Below, piece by piece: positions 1-8,027 of a DNA stretch of 64,000 nt (the first letter of the stretch is position 1; every line of letters begins with the position of its first letter). Made by a program: the position numbers and the translations under genes. Source of the DNA: Streptomyces sp. NBC_01304 (GTDB taxonomy: Bacteria > Actinomycetota > Actinomycetes > Streptomycetales > Streptomycetaceae); contig NZ_CP109055.1 in NCBI RefSeq assembly GCF_035975855.1, positions 3,038,001 to 3,102,000 of the forward strand, in the 5' to 3' direction. The notes under the pieces are model-generated. The model was not told the DNA's origin and searched no databases. It saw only the letters and a program-made list of their open reading frames with translations.

Positions 1-2094
1 CCGGTACTCGCCCTCGACGATGAGGGTGTCCGCCGCGGACCAGCGGACGCCGTCGATGACGGGCTGCGGGACGCGGTCGTGCAACAGCAGGTGGCCCGGC
101 GCGTTGCGGGTCAGCACGAACTCACGGGCGCCCACCTCGTTCCAGGTGTCGGGGAAGGCGTGGCCCTGCTGGGTGACGTCGTCGTCGATGACGACGTTCA
201 CCGGGTTCTTGCGGTCGGGCACCACGAGGACGGTCCGCCAGACCTCCTCGCGGAACGCGCTGAGCGAGTGCAGGTCGTCGGGCACCTGACGGCGGGCCCG
301 GCGCAGGTCGGCCAGCGGTACACGGACCTTGAACTGGGTGCGGGGCTTCTCCCCTTCGTGGCGCTTGGTCGGGCTCAGGGGGTAGCTGTGCACCGCGGTC
401 GATTCGAGGTGGTGGATGCGCAGGGTGGCCGGGGGCTTGCCGTTCGCGGGCAGCTCGCCGCGGTACACGCCGCTCAACTCGACGTGGTCGCCGTCGAGTC
501 GGTGCCCGGTGATGCGTACGCGGACGACCTCGACCTTCACCTGCAGCTTGCCCTTGACGAACATCGGGACGAGCCGGACGTTCTTGGAGACGTAGTGCAG
601 ATCCGGGTGCGAGGCGGAGGCGCCGACGCCGGGGCCGATGCCGCCGCGACGGGCTTGGCCGTGCTGGGCCAGGCCGATGTTGAAGCGCCAGACTCCCTCG
701 CGCCACTTGCCCTCGGTCTTGAAGCGGGACAGCGGGATGGAGCAGCTGAAGCCGGACTCGTCGTACGAGTGCTGCACCTGCTTGAGGCGGGCGGTGACCT
801 CGGGGGCCTGCTCCTTGCTCGCCTTGAACGCCCGGGTCTTGCCGGAGCGCGAGTTGCGCATGGCCAGGACGACGGTGCGGCCGAACGAGCGCTCCGCGCC
901 GAGGTGGTTGAGGTAGGCGTGGCCGGTGATGTGCAGCTGGTCGTCGCGGACGACGACCTCCTTGGCCTTGGCCCGCAGGCCGATCTCCTTGCGGAGCTCG
1001 AAGACGCTCTTGGGGATGCGCAGCCGGCGGTTCTTGAAGAAGGGGTAGCGGCCGTACTTGCGCAACCGCCCGGCGACCTGGAGTTCGGCGGAGTTCTGCT
1101 TCTCGAAGGCGAGCACCTCGAGGAGCTCCGCCAAGTGCCCGTGGGCGATGAGGTGCCACTTGAGCCGCATCAGTGCGGGCAACTCGTCGATGACCGACGG
1201 GTCGACCCGGCTCAGGAAGTCCGCGGCCCGGTCCATGAACAGCGCACGGAACTCGCCGTCGGCCTCCGGCAGTACGTTGATGAAGATCCTGATGTCGCTG
1301 ACCAGCGCCGACTTGTCGTACCAGCGCTTGTACTCGGCGAACTCCGGTCCGCTCTCGCCGGCGAGGAAGCGGCTCACCGAGTCGACGGCGCCGATCCGGT
1401 CGCGTACCGCCTTGGTCTCCGTACGCCGCTGGGTGATGGACGGACCGCCGCCCTCGCGCTGACGCCAGTAGTACGTGGGGTACTTGAGGATGTCCACGCT
1501 CTTGGCCCGGAAGTGCGCCGGCACGGTGAGCGGGGTGTCCTCGTAGAGCACGCCCTCGGGGAAGGTGAAGCCCTCGGCGTCCCAGAACGACCTGCGGAAG
1601 ATCTTGTTGGGTGCGAGGCGGTCGGCGATGAGCGACTTGTCCCTGGTGATGTGCGTCTTCAGCTTGGTGCTGGTGGTCGCCGGGCTGTGCATCGGCGACT
1701 GCCGGGTCCCGGTGGAGTCCAGGAGGAACACGTTCCCGGAGGCGAAGTCCGACCCGGTCCTGTCCAGTGTCTTGACGCACAGCTCGTAGGCGTTGACCGG
1801 CACGATGTCGTCGCTGTCGAGGAAGCCGAGGTAGTCGGCCTGCGGGTGGGCGTGCCGGACACCGGTGTTGCGGGCCGCGCCCAGACCCGCGTTCTGCTGC
1901 CGGACGAGCCGGAACCTCGGGTCGGCGGCGGCGAACTCGGCCGCGATCCGGGCGGTGTCGTCGGTCGAGCCGTCGTCGACCATGACGACGTCGAGGTTGG
2001 TCAGCGTCTGGGCCGCCACTGACGCCAGGCACTCTTCGAGGTAGGTCTCCACGTTGTACATGGGGATCACGACGGTGAGCCTTGGGGCGATCAT
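1..2094 (-). CDS. GT2-family glycosyltransferase, probably bifunctional with a TagF-like domain (C-terminus outside window)
   Basis: Reading leftwards from an ATG at 2094 the frame stays open to base 1, giving 698 residues without a stop. The N-terminus is a classic GT-A fold: a beta strand leading into VVIPMYN, then DDGSTDDTA near residue 41 and FLDSDD near residue 94, the nucleotide-sugar/metal site. The remaining 400 or so visible residues are a beta-rich, charged region of the kind found between the GT2 domain and a CDP-glycerol glycerophosphotransferase domain in long Streptomyces teichoic-acid proteins. I infer that the missing C-terminus carries that domain; this cannot be seen here. 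The neighbouring CDP-alcohol phosphatidyltransferase and LCP protein support a wall-glycopolymer role. The start is the first ATG before the conserved strand; no strong Shine-Dalgarno is visible. Confidence 0.8.
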   Translation of the reverse strand, partial: MIAPRLTVVIPMYNVETYLEECLASVAAQTLTNLDVVMVDDGSTDDTARIAAEFAAADPRFRLVRQQNAGLGAARNTGVRHAHPQADYLGFLDSDDIVPVNAYELCVKTLDRTGSDFASGNVFLLDSTGTRQSPMHSPATTSTKLKTHITRDKSLIADRLAPNKIFRRSFWDAEGFTFPEGVLYEDTPLTVPAHFRAKSVDILKYPTYYWRQREGGGPSITQRRTETKAVRDRIGAVDSVSRFLAGESGPEFAEYKRWYDKSALVSDIRIFINVLPEADGEFRALFMDRAADFLSRVDPSVIDELPALMRLKWHLIAHGHLAELLEVLAFEKQNSAELQVAGRLRKYGRYPFFKNRRLRIPKSVFELRKEIGLRAKAKEVVVRDDQLHITGHAYLNHLGAERSFGRTVVLAMRNSRSGKTRAFKASKEQAPEVTARLKQVQHSYDESGFSCSIPLSRFKTEGKWREGVWRFNIGLAQHGQARRGGIGPGVGASASHPDLHYVSKNVRLVPMFVKGKLQVKVEVVRVRITGHRLDGDHVELSGVYRGELPANGKPPATLRIHHLESTAVHSYPLSPTKRHEGEKPRTQFKVRVPLADLRRARRQVPDDLHSLSAFREEVWRTVLVVPDRKNPVNVVIDDDVTQQGHAFPDTWNEVGAREFVLTRNAPGHLLLHDRVPQPVIDGVRWSAADTLIVEGEYR

Positions 2095-2210
2095 GGGCGT
2101 TGCCTTTCAACCGGGGCAGCCGCTCGGCTGCCGAAGTCTGTGCAGAGGACGCCCGAGCCATGGGCTCAAGGCGTGGTGGTGGCGTTCTCCCCCCGGAGGT
2201 CGTGTGCCGC

Positions 2211-3263
2211 TCAGGCGCTGACGCGTACGGCCTCGTGCTGCTCGTGGGTGCCGATGCGGCTGCGGCGGGACGTGCCGCGGCGGGGCGTGGGTTCGGGCAG
2301 CGGAGCGCGGCGATGCCGGCCGCGGCGTACGGACTCCAGGGAGTCGACGGCCTCTTGCGGCGGGGTCAGCTTGGCCATCTCGCGGCTGAAGTCGCGGGTG
2401 GAGAGCCAGAACTTGTACATGATCACCAGCTCGAACAGGCCGAGGAGCACTGCGGAGACCACGACGGTCCACATGATCTGCCCGGTCAGCGGACCGATGA
2501 TGAACACGAACATCTGGAACTCGATGCCGCTGAACAGGTGCGGCCTGATCCGGCTCCGGAGGAGCAGCCGCCGGACCTTGGCGTACCAGGGGAAGTGGCT
2601 GCGGAACCTGGCGTGCAGGTCCACGACTTGGCCCTGGCCGACGGCGGCCGCCTGCTCGGGTTCGAGCCCCGGGTTCTCCCGTAGCACGTCCTCGATGAAG
2701 AGGACCTCCTGCGCCTGTTCAGCCGGGTGTCCGGCGGCCAGGCGGTTCTGCTCGGTGACCTTCTCGATCTTGGCTCGCATGGCGCCGCGCATCTTGTGGA
2801 TCTGCAGCGCGTCCACGTAGCGGAGCATGTCGAGGAAGATCACGCCGAAGGCGGCGAACAGAAATGCCTCATTGTCGGTACGCAGATACTGACCGCCCAT
2901 GAGAGCGATCGCGCACACCAATACCCGTACCCGGTCGAAGACGTAGTCGAGCCAGCCGCCGAATACGCTTCCGGTGCCCCGGAGTCGGGCGAGCTTCCCG
3001 TCGATGCAATCCAGGATGAAGCTCAGGTGATAAATGAGGGCGCCGATGGCGAGAGAGCGCGGATCCCCCTCCACGAAGAACACCGCGGAGAGAATTCCAA
3101 GTCCAAGAGCCGCCCAGGTCACGCCATTTGGGGTGACGAATCGCCAGCGGGCAAGGACACAGACCAGGCGTGTTGCCACGGGGTCCACCAGGAGTACCGT
3201 CCACCAGGCGTCACGCTTCTTGCATGTCCGCCTCTGGACAGCCTTCAGAGAAAGTCCCCGCAT
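2211..3263 (-). CDS. CDP-alcohol phosphatidyltransferase family membrane protein
   Basis: 350 residues. The complete family signature is present: D85-x2-D88-G89-x2-A92-R93-x8-G102-x3-D106-x3-D110, which binds CDP-alcohol and the metal ions. Hydrophobic helices precede and follow it (about 45-60, 70-84, 112-140), and two more lie near 250-290 in a C-terminal half that is longer than in a minimal phosphatidylglycerol-phosphate synthase. The enzyme should move a phospho-alcohol from a CDP-alcohol to an acceptor in the membrane; the substrates cannot be told from sequence. GAGGAG lies just before the ATG. Its position behind a GT2/TagF-like gene suggests wall-polymer or phosphoglycolipid synthesis rather than housekeeping phospholipid synthesis. 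The two genes are 116 nt apart on the same strand. Confidence 0.88.
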   Translation of the reverse strand: MRGLSLKAVQRRTCKKRDAWWTVLLVDPVATRLVCVLARWRFVTPNGVTWAALGLGILSAVFFVEGDPRSLAIGALIYHLSFILDCIDGKLARLRGTGSVFGGWLDYVFDRVRVLVCAIALMGGQYLRTDNEAFLFAAFGVIFLDMLRYVDALQIHKMRGAMRAKIEKVTEQNRLAAGHPAEQAQEVLFIEDVLRENPGLEPEQAAAVGQGQVVDLHARFRSHFPWYAKVRRLLLRSRIRPHLFSGIEFQMFVFIIGPLTGQIMWTVVVSAVLLGLFELVIMYKFWLSTRDFSREMAKLTPPQEAVDSLESVRRGRHRRAPLPEPTPRRGTSRRSRIGTHEQHEAVRVSA

Positions 3264-3290
3264 AGCTCCTCAGTTGACCAATCTGCCGCA

Positions 3291-3306
3291 CGCCGAATGT
3301 TCGGCG
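3291..3306. promoter_or_regulatory. 16-bp perfect palindrome before the CDP-alcohol transferase
   Basis: CGCCGAATGTTCGGCG is fully self-complementary and centred about 35 bp upstream of the ATG at 3263. It could be an operator or a 5'-UTR hairpin; no regulator is assigned. Confidence 0.35.
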
Positions 3307-3419
3307 TAAGTCCCTCGTAAGTAGGGAAAACCTAACCAACGGCAGCGATCAACCTTTGACGGAGGAAGTCCCGAACCTGCGGGACCAAGGTCCCGAATGC
3401 CAGCCAGGAGCTACGAAAG

Positions 3420-3446
3420 CAAGATCACCAAGAAATGTCGATCTTG
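3420..3446 (-). terminator. Hairpin just downstream of the PLL-like gene
   Basis: CAAGATC and GATCTTG pair across a 13-nt loop, 14 bp past the stop codon at 3460. A second hairpin (CGGGACC/GGTCCCG, 3380-3395) follows. Together they probably end this transcript before the next gene. Confidence 0.4.
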
Positions 3447-3459
3447 GAATTCGGGCAAT

Positions 3460-4572
3460 TCACCGTGCGGGACCCAGCGCTCCTGTTACCAGCGACGCCT
3501 TGTCCCATGCGCCGAACGCGAGCCCCGGCTCGGCCTTCTGCCGCACGGTCCTGAGCACACCCTCGGCCTGCGACAGGGCGCCCACCACGAGCCGCCCCCG
3601 CGCGTCCGCGCACAGCGCGACCCGCAGCGTGTCCGGCAGCTGCGGCCCGGACTCCGCCCACCAGGCGCCCGCCGACTCCACCTCGGTGGGGTAGGCGGCC
3701 ATCGCGGTGCGGCCGGTGACGGACTGCTGGGCGAAGAGCGTGCAGTCGTACCCCTCCAGCACACAGCGGACCGCCGCTGCCCGGCCGTCGCCCGCCGCCG
3801 CGACCACCGGGACGGGCTCGGGGTTCAGGTCGGGGCGCCAGGCGACCAGGGTGCCCTCCAGGTCGGTGAAGAAGAGCGTGACCGAGTCCTCGGACGTCGC
3901 CATGGCCCGCAGGGTGCCGGGCCGTACGCGCGCGGGCAGCAGCCCCTCCAGGACGGGCACGCCGCCCGGCTCGGTCTGGCGCCAGCGCAGGATGCCGCCG
4001 AGCACGGGCGCGTAGACCTCGACCAGGCCGGCGGCGGTGGTGACGGCGACCAGCTCCTCCTCCAGGTGCTTGCCCTTGAGGTCGCGCCACGGCTCCCAGC
4101 CGCCGCGCTCGCGCTGGGCGCGCATGCTCAGGCCGCCGAACTCATTGCGCACGAAGACATGGGCGCGCCCCTGCGCGTCGACGGTCACCGCGGGAGTGCC
4201 GGTGCGCGGGCGGTTCTTGTTGGGGTGCCCGAGCGAGGTCCAGTCGAGGGCTGCCAGCCGGGACTGGAAGTGCACGGAGTGGACCAGCTCCACCTGGCCC
4301 TTCGCGCCGCACTCGCGCAGGCTCACCAGGTGTACGTAGCGGTCGCGGCCCTGCCCCACCGCGAGGTCGGCGAGCAGCCGGGCATCGCCGCCGATGCGGC
4401 GCGGGGGCTGCCAGCCGCCCGCGTGCGTACGGTCCTCGGTGAGGCACACCACGGCGCCGTCCCTCGGTACGTACGCGCACAAGGTGCCGTCCCGGTCGCA
4501 CACCAGCCAGTCGCCGTTGAGGGTCGTCGACGCGTCCGTGGCGACGGTCTTGGGCGCGGTGGCGGTGAGCAT
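3460..4572 (-). CDS. PLL/tectonin-like beta-propeller protein, unknown function
   Basis: 370 residues, no signal peptide or membrane segment. The protein is built of repeats of about 45-50 residues with the pattern 'D-x-GR-xx-VF-x-R...GGL...QRERGGWEPW', which is the blade pattern of PLL-like/tectonin beta-propellers. The clearest blades lie at about 125-175, 215-260 and 315-360. Propellers of this type often bind fucose or other sugars, so a glycan-binding role beside wall-polymer genes is plausible but inferred. A few blades lack the usual Trp, so sugar binding is not assured. The gene is divergent from the LCP gene and shares a 236-nt promoter region with it. The ATG at 4572 is the only sensible start. 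Confidence 0.6.
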   Translation of the reverse strand: MLTATAPKTVATDASTTLNGDWLVCDRDGTLCAYVPRDGAVVCLTEDRTHAGGWQPPRRIGGDARLLADLAVGQGRDRYVHLVSLRECGAKGQVELVHSVHFQSRLAALDWTSLGHPNKNRPRTGTPAVTVDAQGRAHVFVRNEFGGLSMRAQRERGGWEPWRDLKGKHLEEELVAVTTAAGLVEVYAPVLGGILRWRQTEPGGVPVLEGLLPARVRPGTLRAMATSEDSVTLFFTDLEGTLVAWRPDLNPEPVPVVAAAGDGRAAAVRCVLEGYDCTLFAQQSVTGRTAMAAYPTEVESAGAWWAESGPQLPDTLRVALCADARGRLVVGALSQAEGVLRTVRQKAEPGLAFGAWDKASLVTGALGPAR

Positions 4573-4808
4573 GAGGACATTCCAAAAGGCAGAGGGAATT
4601 GATGCCCAATGGCCGAGGCCGGTCGGGCCGGGTCACTGTATCCGGCAGTCGGCCCTCGGATTCAACCAGGTCTTTCGGACGACGGTTCGGGACTTTCGGC
4701 CCCCGCTGTCGATGTGTGCTCCGCATAAGACTCGGCCATTCACCACTCCCACTCGTCACGGGCCAAACCCGATCAGGCCCAGTCATGTCCCGAGAGAGAA
4801 AAGCCTCT

Positions 4809-5870
4809 ATGCCGCAGGATTCGCAGCAGGAACCGTCAGTCGCCCCGCGCAGCCGCGGCAGGAGAATTCGCCGCATCGTGGTGTGGAGCCTGGCGGGAAT
4901 CCTCGTGGTCTGCGGTGTGACGGCGTACGCGCTCTACTCGCATCTGAACGGGAACCTCAGCAAGGTCGACATCGATGCCGCGCTCGGCACGGACCGTCCG
5001 AAGAACGTGGACAACGGCTCGCAGGACATCCTCGTGCTCGGTTCCGATTCCCGCTCCGGCGCCAACAAGGGCCTCGCGGGCGGCGATACGGGTGGCACCG
5101 CGCGCTCCGACACGGCGATGGTCGTCCACATCCCGGCCGGCCGCGCGAAGGCGACCGCGGTGAGCATTCCCCGGGACACCTTGGTGACCCGCCCCGAATG
5201 CACCACCGAGGCGGGCAGGAAGGTGCCCGAGGCGCAGCGCGTGATGTTCAACTCCGTCTACACCACGGCCGGTCCGGCGTGTGTGGTGAAGACCGTCGAG
5301 AAGATGTCCGGCATCCGCATGGACCACTACGTCGAGATCGACTTCGCCGGGTTCAAGGACCTGGTGGACGCGCTCGGCGGCGTCACCGTCACCACCGAAC
5401 AAGCGATCAACGACAAGGACAGCGGGCTCAGCCTCGACGCGGGGACGCACAGGCTGGACGGCACCCGGTCCCTCGCGTTCGTCCGCACCCGGCACGGCAT
5501 AGGCGACGGCAGCGACCTCGGGCGGATCGGGCTGCAGCAGAAGTTCATGCTCGCGCTGCTCTCCGAGATCAAGAACCAGGGCGTCCTCAACAGCCCGACC
5601 AAGCTGTACGCGATCGCCGACGCCGCGACGAAGGCGCTCACCACCGACTCGGGTCTCGGGTCGCTGACCTCGCTCGCCGATTTCGGCAAGAGCCTCAAGG
5701 GCCTCAACCCGGACAGCATGGACACGGTCATGCTGCCGGTCGCGTACGACAAGAAGGACCCGAACCGGGTGGTCGCGGCCGAGCCCCAGGCCGGTGACCT
5801 GTGGAAGGCGCTCAAGGCCGACGAGCCGGTACCGGCCTCGGCGAAGAAGTCGCCCGCGCAGGGCGGTTGA
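4809..5870 (+). CDS. LytR-CpsA-Psr (LCP) family cell-wall glycopolymer ligase
   Basis: 353 residues: a short basic cytoplasmic tail, one membrane segment at about 20-42 (WSLAGILVVCGVTAYAL), then an extracellular LCP domain. Diagnostic motifs are ILVLGSDSR, RSDTAMV, SIPRDT, DHYVEIDFAGF, and the RTRHG...DLGRIGLQQ block whose Arg residues bind the lipid pyrophosphate. LCP enzymes move wall teichoic acids or related polymers from a lipid carrier to peptidoglycan, which fits the GT2/TagF-like and CDP-alcohol genes nearby. I chose ATG 4809 because GAGAGA lies about 12 nt upstream; an in-frame ATG at 4785 has a weaker site. Confidence 0.9.
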   Translation: MPQDSQQEPSVAPRSRGRRIRRIVVWSLAGILVVCGVTAYALYSHLNGNLSKVDIDAALGTDRPKNVDNGSQDILVLGSDSRSGANKGLAGGDTGGTARSDTAMVVHIPAGRAKATAVSIPRDTLVTRPECTTEAGRKVPEAQRVMFNSVYTTAGPACVVKTVEKMSGIRMDHYVEIDFAGFKDLVDALGGVTVTTEQAINDKDSGLSLDAGTHRLDGTRSLAFVRTRHGIGDGSDLGRIGLQQKFMLALLSEIKNQGVLNSPTKLYAIADAATKALTTDSGLGSLTSLADFGKSLKGLNPDSMDTVMLPVAYDKKDPNRVVAAEPQAGDLWKALKADEPVPASAKKSPAQGG

Positions 5871-5903
5871 GCGCAGGGCGGCGCGAGCTGCGACGCTGGG
5901 GGC

Positions 5904-6275
5904 ATGAACAGCACTGTGCTCGTCGTAGACGCCGCCAACGTGGTCGGCTCGGTCCCCGACGGCTGGTGGCGCGATCGTCGTGGGGCCGCCGAGCGGCTGC
6001 GGGACCGACTGGTGCCGTACGCCGACGAAGGGGTTGCCGGGCGGGCGGGGCCGCTGGACGTCGTGCTGGTCGTCGAGGGGGCCGCCCGTGGGGTCGAGTC
6101 CGTGCCCGGTGTGCGGGTCGTCTCGGCGAGCGGGAGTGGGGACGATCTGATCGTGGAGCTCGTCGCGGGCGAGGAGAGGCCGTGTCTCGTCGTCACCGCC
6201 GATCGTGAACTGCGGCGCAGGGTCGGGGAGTTGGGCGCCGAGTGCATGGGGCCGAGGGCCGTCCGGCCGGTCTAG
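5904..6275 (+). CDS. NYN/PIN-like domain protein, putative ribonuclease
   Basis: 123 residues. The fold markers of a NYN (PIN-like) nuclease are present in order: VVDAANVVGS near residue 7 with the first acidic residue, GSGDDLIVEL near residue 76, and VVTADRELRRR near residue 94, giving the usual acidic metal site. Streptomyces homologues are often labelled NTP pyrophosphohydrolase, but the motif order fits a NYN nuclease better. It lies 33 nt after the LCP gene on the same strand and may be co-transcribed with it. It is preceded by GGGGGC at the ATG. The RNA target is unknown. Confidence 0.6.
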   Translation: MNSTVLVVDAANVVGSVPDGWWRDRRGAAERLRDRLVPYADEGVAGRAGPLDVVLVVEGAARGVESVPGVRVVSASGSGDDLIVELVAGEERPCLVVTADRELRRRVGELGAECMGPRAVRPV

Positions 6276-6292
6276 CCGGGGCAGCCCTCGGC
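6251..6292. terminator. Bidirectional terminator between convergent genes
   Basis: GCCGAGGG (6251-6258) pairs with CCCTCGGC (6285-6292). A weaker GC stem sits inside. The left arm overlaps the last codons of the NYN gene, and the hairpin also ends the facing permease transcript. Confidence 0.5.
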
Positions 6293-6306
6293 GCACCCGC
6301 CGCGCG

Positions 6307-7803
6307 TCAGGCCCCGGGACGTCCGGATTCCTCCTGCCGCCCCAGCCTGCTGTGCGTACGTCCGTAGGCGAAGTACAGCCCGAAGCCGAGCACCATCCAC
6401 ACCCCGAACCGCAGCCAGGTCTCCGCCGACAGGTTCAGCATCAGCCACAGCGAGGCGAGCACCGACAGGATCGGGATCAGCGGGACGAGGGGCGTGCGGA
6501 AGGAGCGGGGCAGGTCGGGGCGCTGCTTGCGGAGCAGGATCACGCCGAGGGCGACCACCACGAACGCGAACAGCGTGCCGATGTTGACCAGTTCGGCCAG
6601 TACGTCGATCGAGGTGAAGCCCGCGACGATCGCCACGATGACGCCGAGCAGGATCGTCGAGCGGTACGGCGTGCCGAAGCGCGGGTGGACCCTGGAGAAG
6701 GCCTGGGGCAGCAGGCCGTCACGGCTCATCGCGAAGAACACGCGGGTCTGGCCCATGAGCAGGATCAGACAGACCGTGGTGAGGCCGACGGCCGCGCCGA
6801 AGCTGATCAGGCCGGCCCAGAAGGGATGGCCGACCGACTTGAAGGCGTCGGCGAGCGGGGCGTCCGTGGACAGGTCGGTGTAGTGCTGCATGCCGGTGAC
6901 GACGACCGAGACGGCCACGTACAGGACCGTGCAAATGAGGAGGGAGCCGAGGATGCCGCGCGGGACGTCGCGCTGCGGGTTGTGGGTCTCCTCGGCGGCC
7001 GTCGCCACGATGTCGAAGCCGATGAACGCGAAGAACACCACGGCGGCCGCGGTGAAGATGCCCATCACGCCGAAGACGGTGGGGGTCCAGCCGAAGATCA
7101 GCTGGATGAGGGGCGCCGTCATGCCGTCGCCGCCCTCGGTGTCCTGGGACGGCGGGATGAACGGCTTGTAGTTGGAGCCGGTGATGAAGAAGGCACCGAC
7201 GATGATCACGAGCATGACGACGGTGAGCTTCACCGCCACGACGACCGCGGTCACCCGGGAGGACAGCTTCATGCCGGCCACCAGGATCGCGGTCAGGACG
7301 AGGACCAGGATGCTGGCGAGCAGGTCGAAGCCGAACTTTCCGTCGTGCGTGCCGGTGAGCGCCTGGGGCAGGTGCATGCCGGCCGTGTCCATGAGGGAGC
7401 GGACGTAGCCGGACCAGCCGACCGCGACCACGGCGCAGCCGAGCGCCATCTCCAGGATCAGGTCCCAGCCGATGATCCACGCCGGGAGCTCGCCGAGTGA
7501 GGCGTACGAGAAGGTGTACGCGGACCCGGCCACCGGGACCGTCGACGCGAACTCCGCGTAGCAGAGCGCCGCGAGGGCGCACACGAGGCCCGCGACGACG
7601 AAGGCCAGGGCGACGGCCGGGCCCGCGGTCTCCTTGGCGATCTTGCCGGTGAGGACGAAGATGCCGGTTCCGATGATGACGCCGACGCCGAAGACCGTGA
7701 GGTCGAGCGACGTGAGCGATTTCTTGAGCGCGTGTTCCGGTTCCTCGGTGTCCCGGATCGACTGCTCGACCGTCTTGGTCCGAAAGAGAGTTCTGCTGCT
7801 CAC
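6307..7803 (-). CDS. APC-family amino-acid permease (cationic amino-acid transporter type)
   Basis: 498 residues with about 12 predicted membrane helices. The N-terminal VFGVGVIIGTGIFVLTG is the helix I signature of the amino acid/polyamine/organocation superfamily, and the GPAVALAF...CYAEFASTVPVAGSAYTF block is typical of YfnA/CAT-like members. The later stretch GFDIVATAAEETHNPQRD is the conserved loop with a Glu-Glu pair before helix VII. It should import amino acids by proton symport; the exact substrate is uncertain. The start is GTG at 7803 with GGAGG 6 nt upstream. The gene is monocistronic, convergent with the NYN gene and downstream of dxs. Confidence 0.88.
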   Translation of the reverse strand: MSSRTLFRTKTVEQSIRDTEEPEHALKKSLTSLDLTVFGVGVIIGTGIFVLTGKIAKETAGPAVALAFVVAGLVCALAALCYAEFASTVPVAGSAYTFSYASLGELPAWIIGWDLILEMALGCAVVAVGWSGYVRSLMDTAGMHLPQALTGTHDGKFGFDLLASILVLVLTAILVAGMKLSSRVTAVVVAVKLTVVMLVIIVGAFFITGSNYKPFIPPSQDTEGGDGMTAPLIQLIFGWTPTVFGVMGIFTAAAVVFFAFIGFDIVATAAEETHNPQRDVPRGILGSLLICTVLYVAVSVVVTGMQHYTDLSTDAPLADAFKSVGHPFWAGLISFGAAVGLTTVCLILLMGQTRVFFAMSRDGLLPQAFSRVHPRFGTPYRSTILLGVIVAIVAGFTSIDVLAELVNIGTLFAFVVVALGVILLRKQRPDLPRSFRTPLVPLIPILSVLASLWLMLNLSAETWLRFGVWMVLGFGLYFAYGRTHSRLGRQEESGRPGA

Positions 7804-7888
7804 GGCTTACCTCCACGCTGGTCGTGCTCGCCATGATCGAGACGTGGCGCGTGCGATATGCCCTTCCGCATGCCGGTTTCATGCGAAT

Positions 7889-7929
7889 GGGCCGGTCGGT
7901 CCACCCGTAATGGGTGCACCGACCGGCCC
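7889..7929 (-). terminator. Strong hairpin downstream of dxs
   Basis: GGGCCGGTCGGT (7889-7900) pairs with ACCGACCGGCCC (7918-7929), and CACCC/GGGTG extends the stem inside. It lies after dxs and before the permease promoter. It has no U-tract on the minus strand, as is usual in Streptomyces. Confidence 0.6.
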
Positions 7930-7964
7930 TTTGTAAACCGGAGGCTGACCAGGTCAGCACTACG

Positions 7965-8027
7965 TCAGTCGCGTGCGGGTTCCGCTCAGTCGCATGCGGG
8001 TTCCGGTCAGTCGCGTGCGGGCTCCAC
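7965..8027 (-). repeat. Three tandem 21-bp copies of the dxs 3' end including its stop codon
   Basis: The unit runs 7965-7985, 7986-8006 and 8007-8027 and begins with TCA (a minus-strand stop) each time. The copy at 8007 is the real end of dxs (EPARD-stop). The two downstream copies differ at 2-3 positions and would encode EPACD-stop and EPARD-stop in the same frame. Confidence 0.85.

Noticed and set aside
79..2022. A long open frame on the plus strand opposite the GT2 gene
   Set aside because: It mirrors the codon bias of the minus-strand gene, has low-complexity Val/Leu/Gly/Asp-rich translation and no domain.
6205..7500. A 431-codon plus-strand open frame opposite the permease
   Set aside because: The translation is a Glu/Asp/His/Arg-rich antisense product without motifs; the minus strand gives a clear APC permease.
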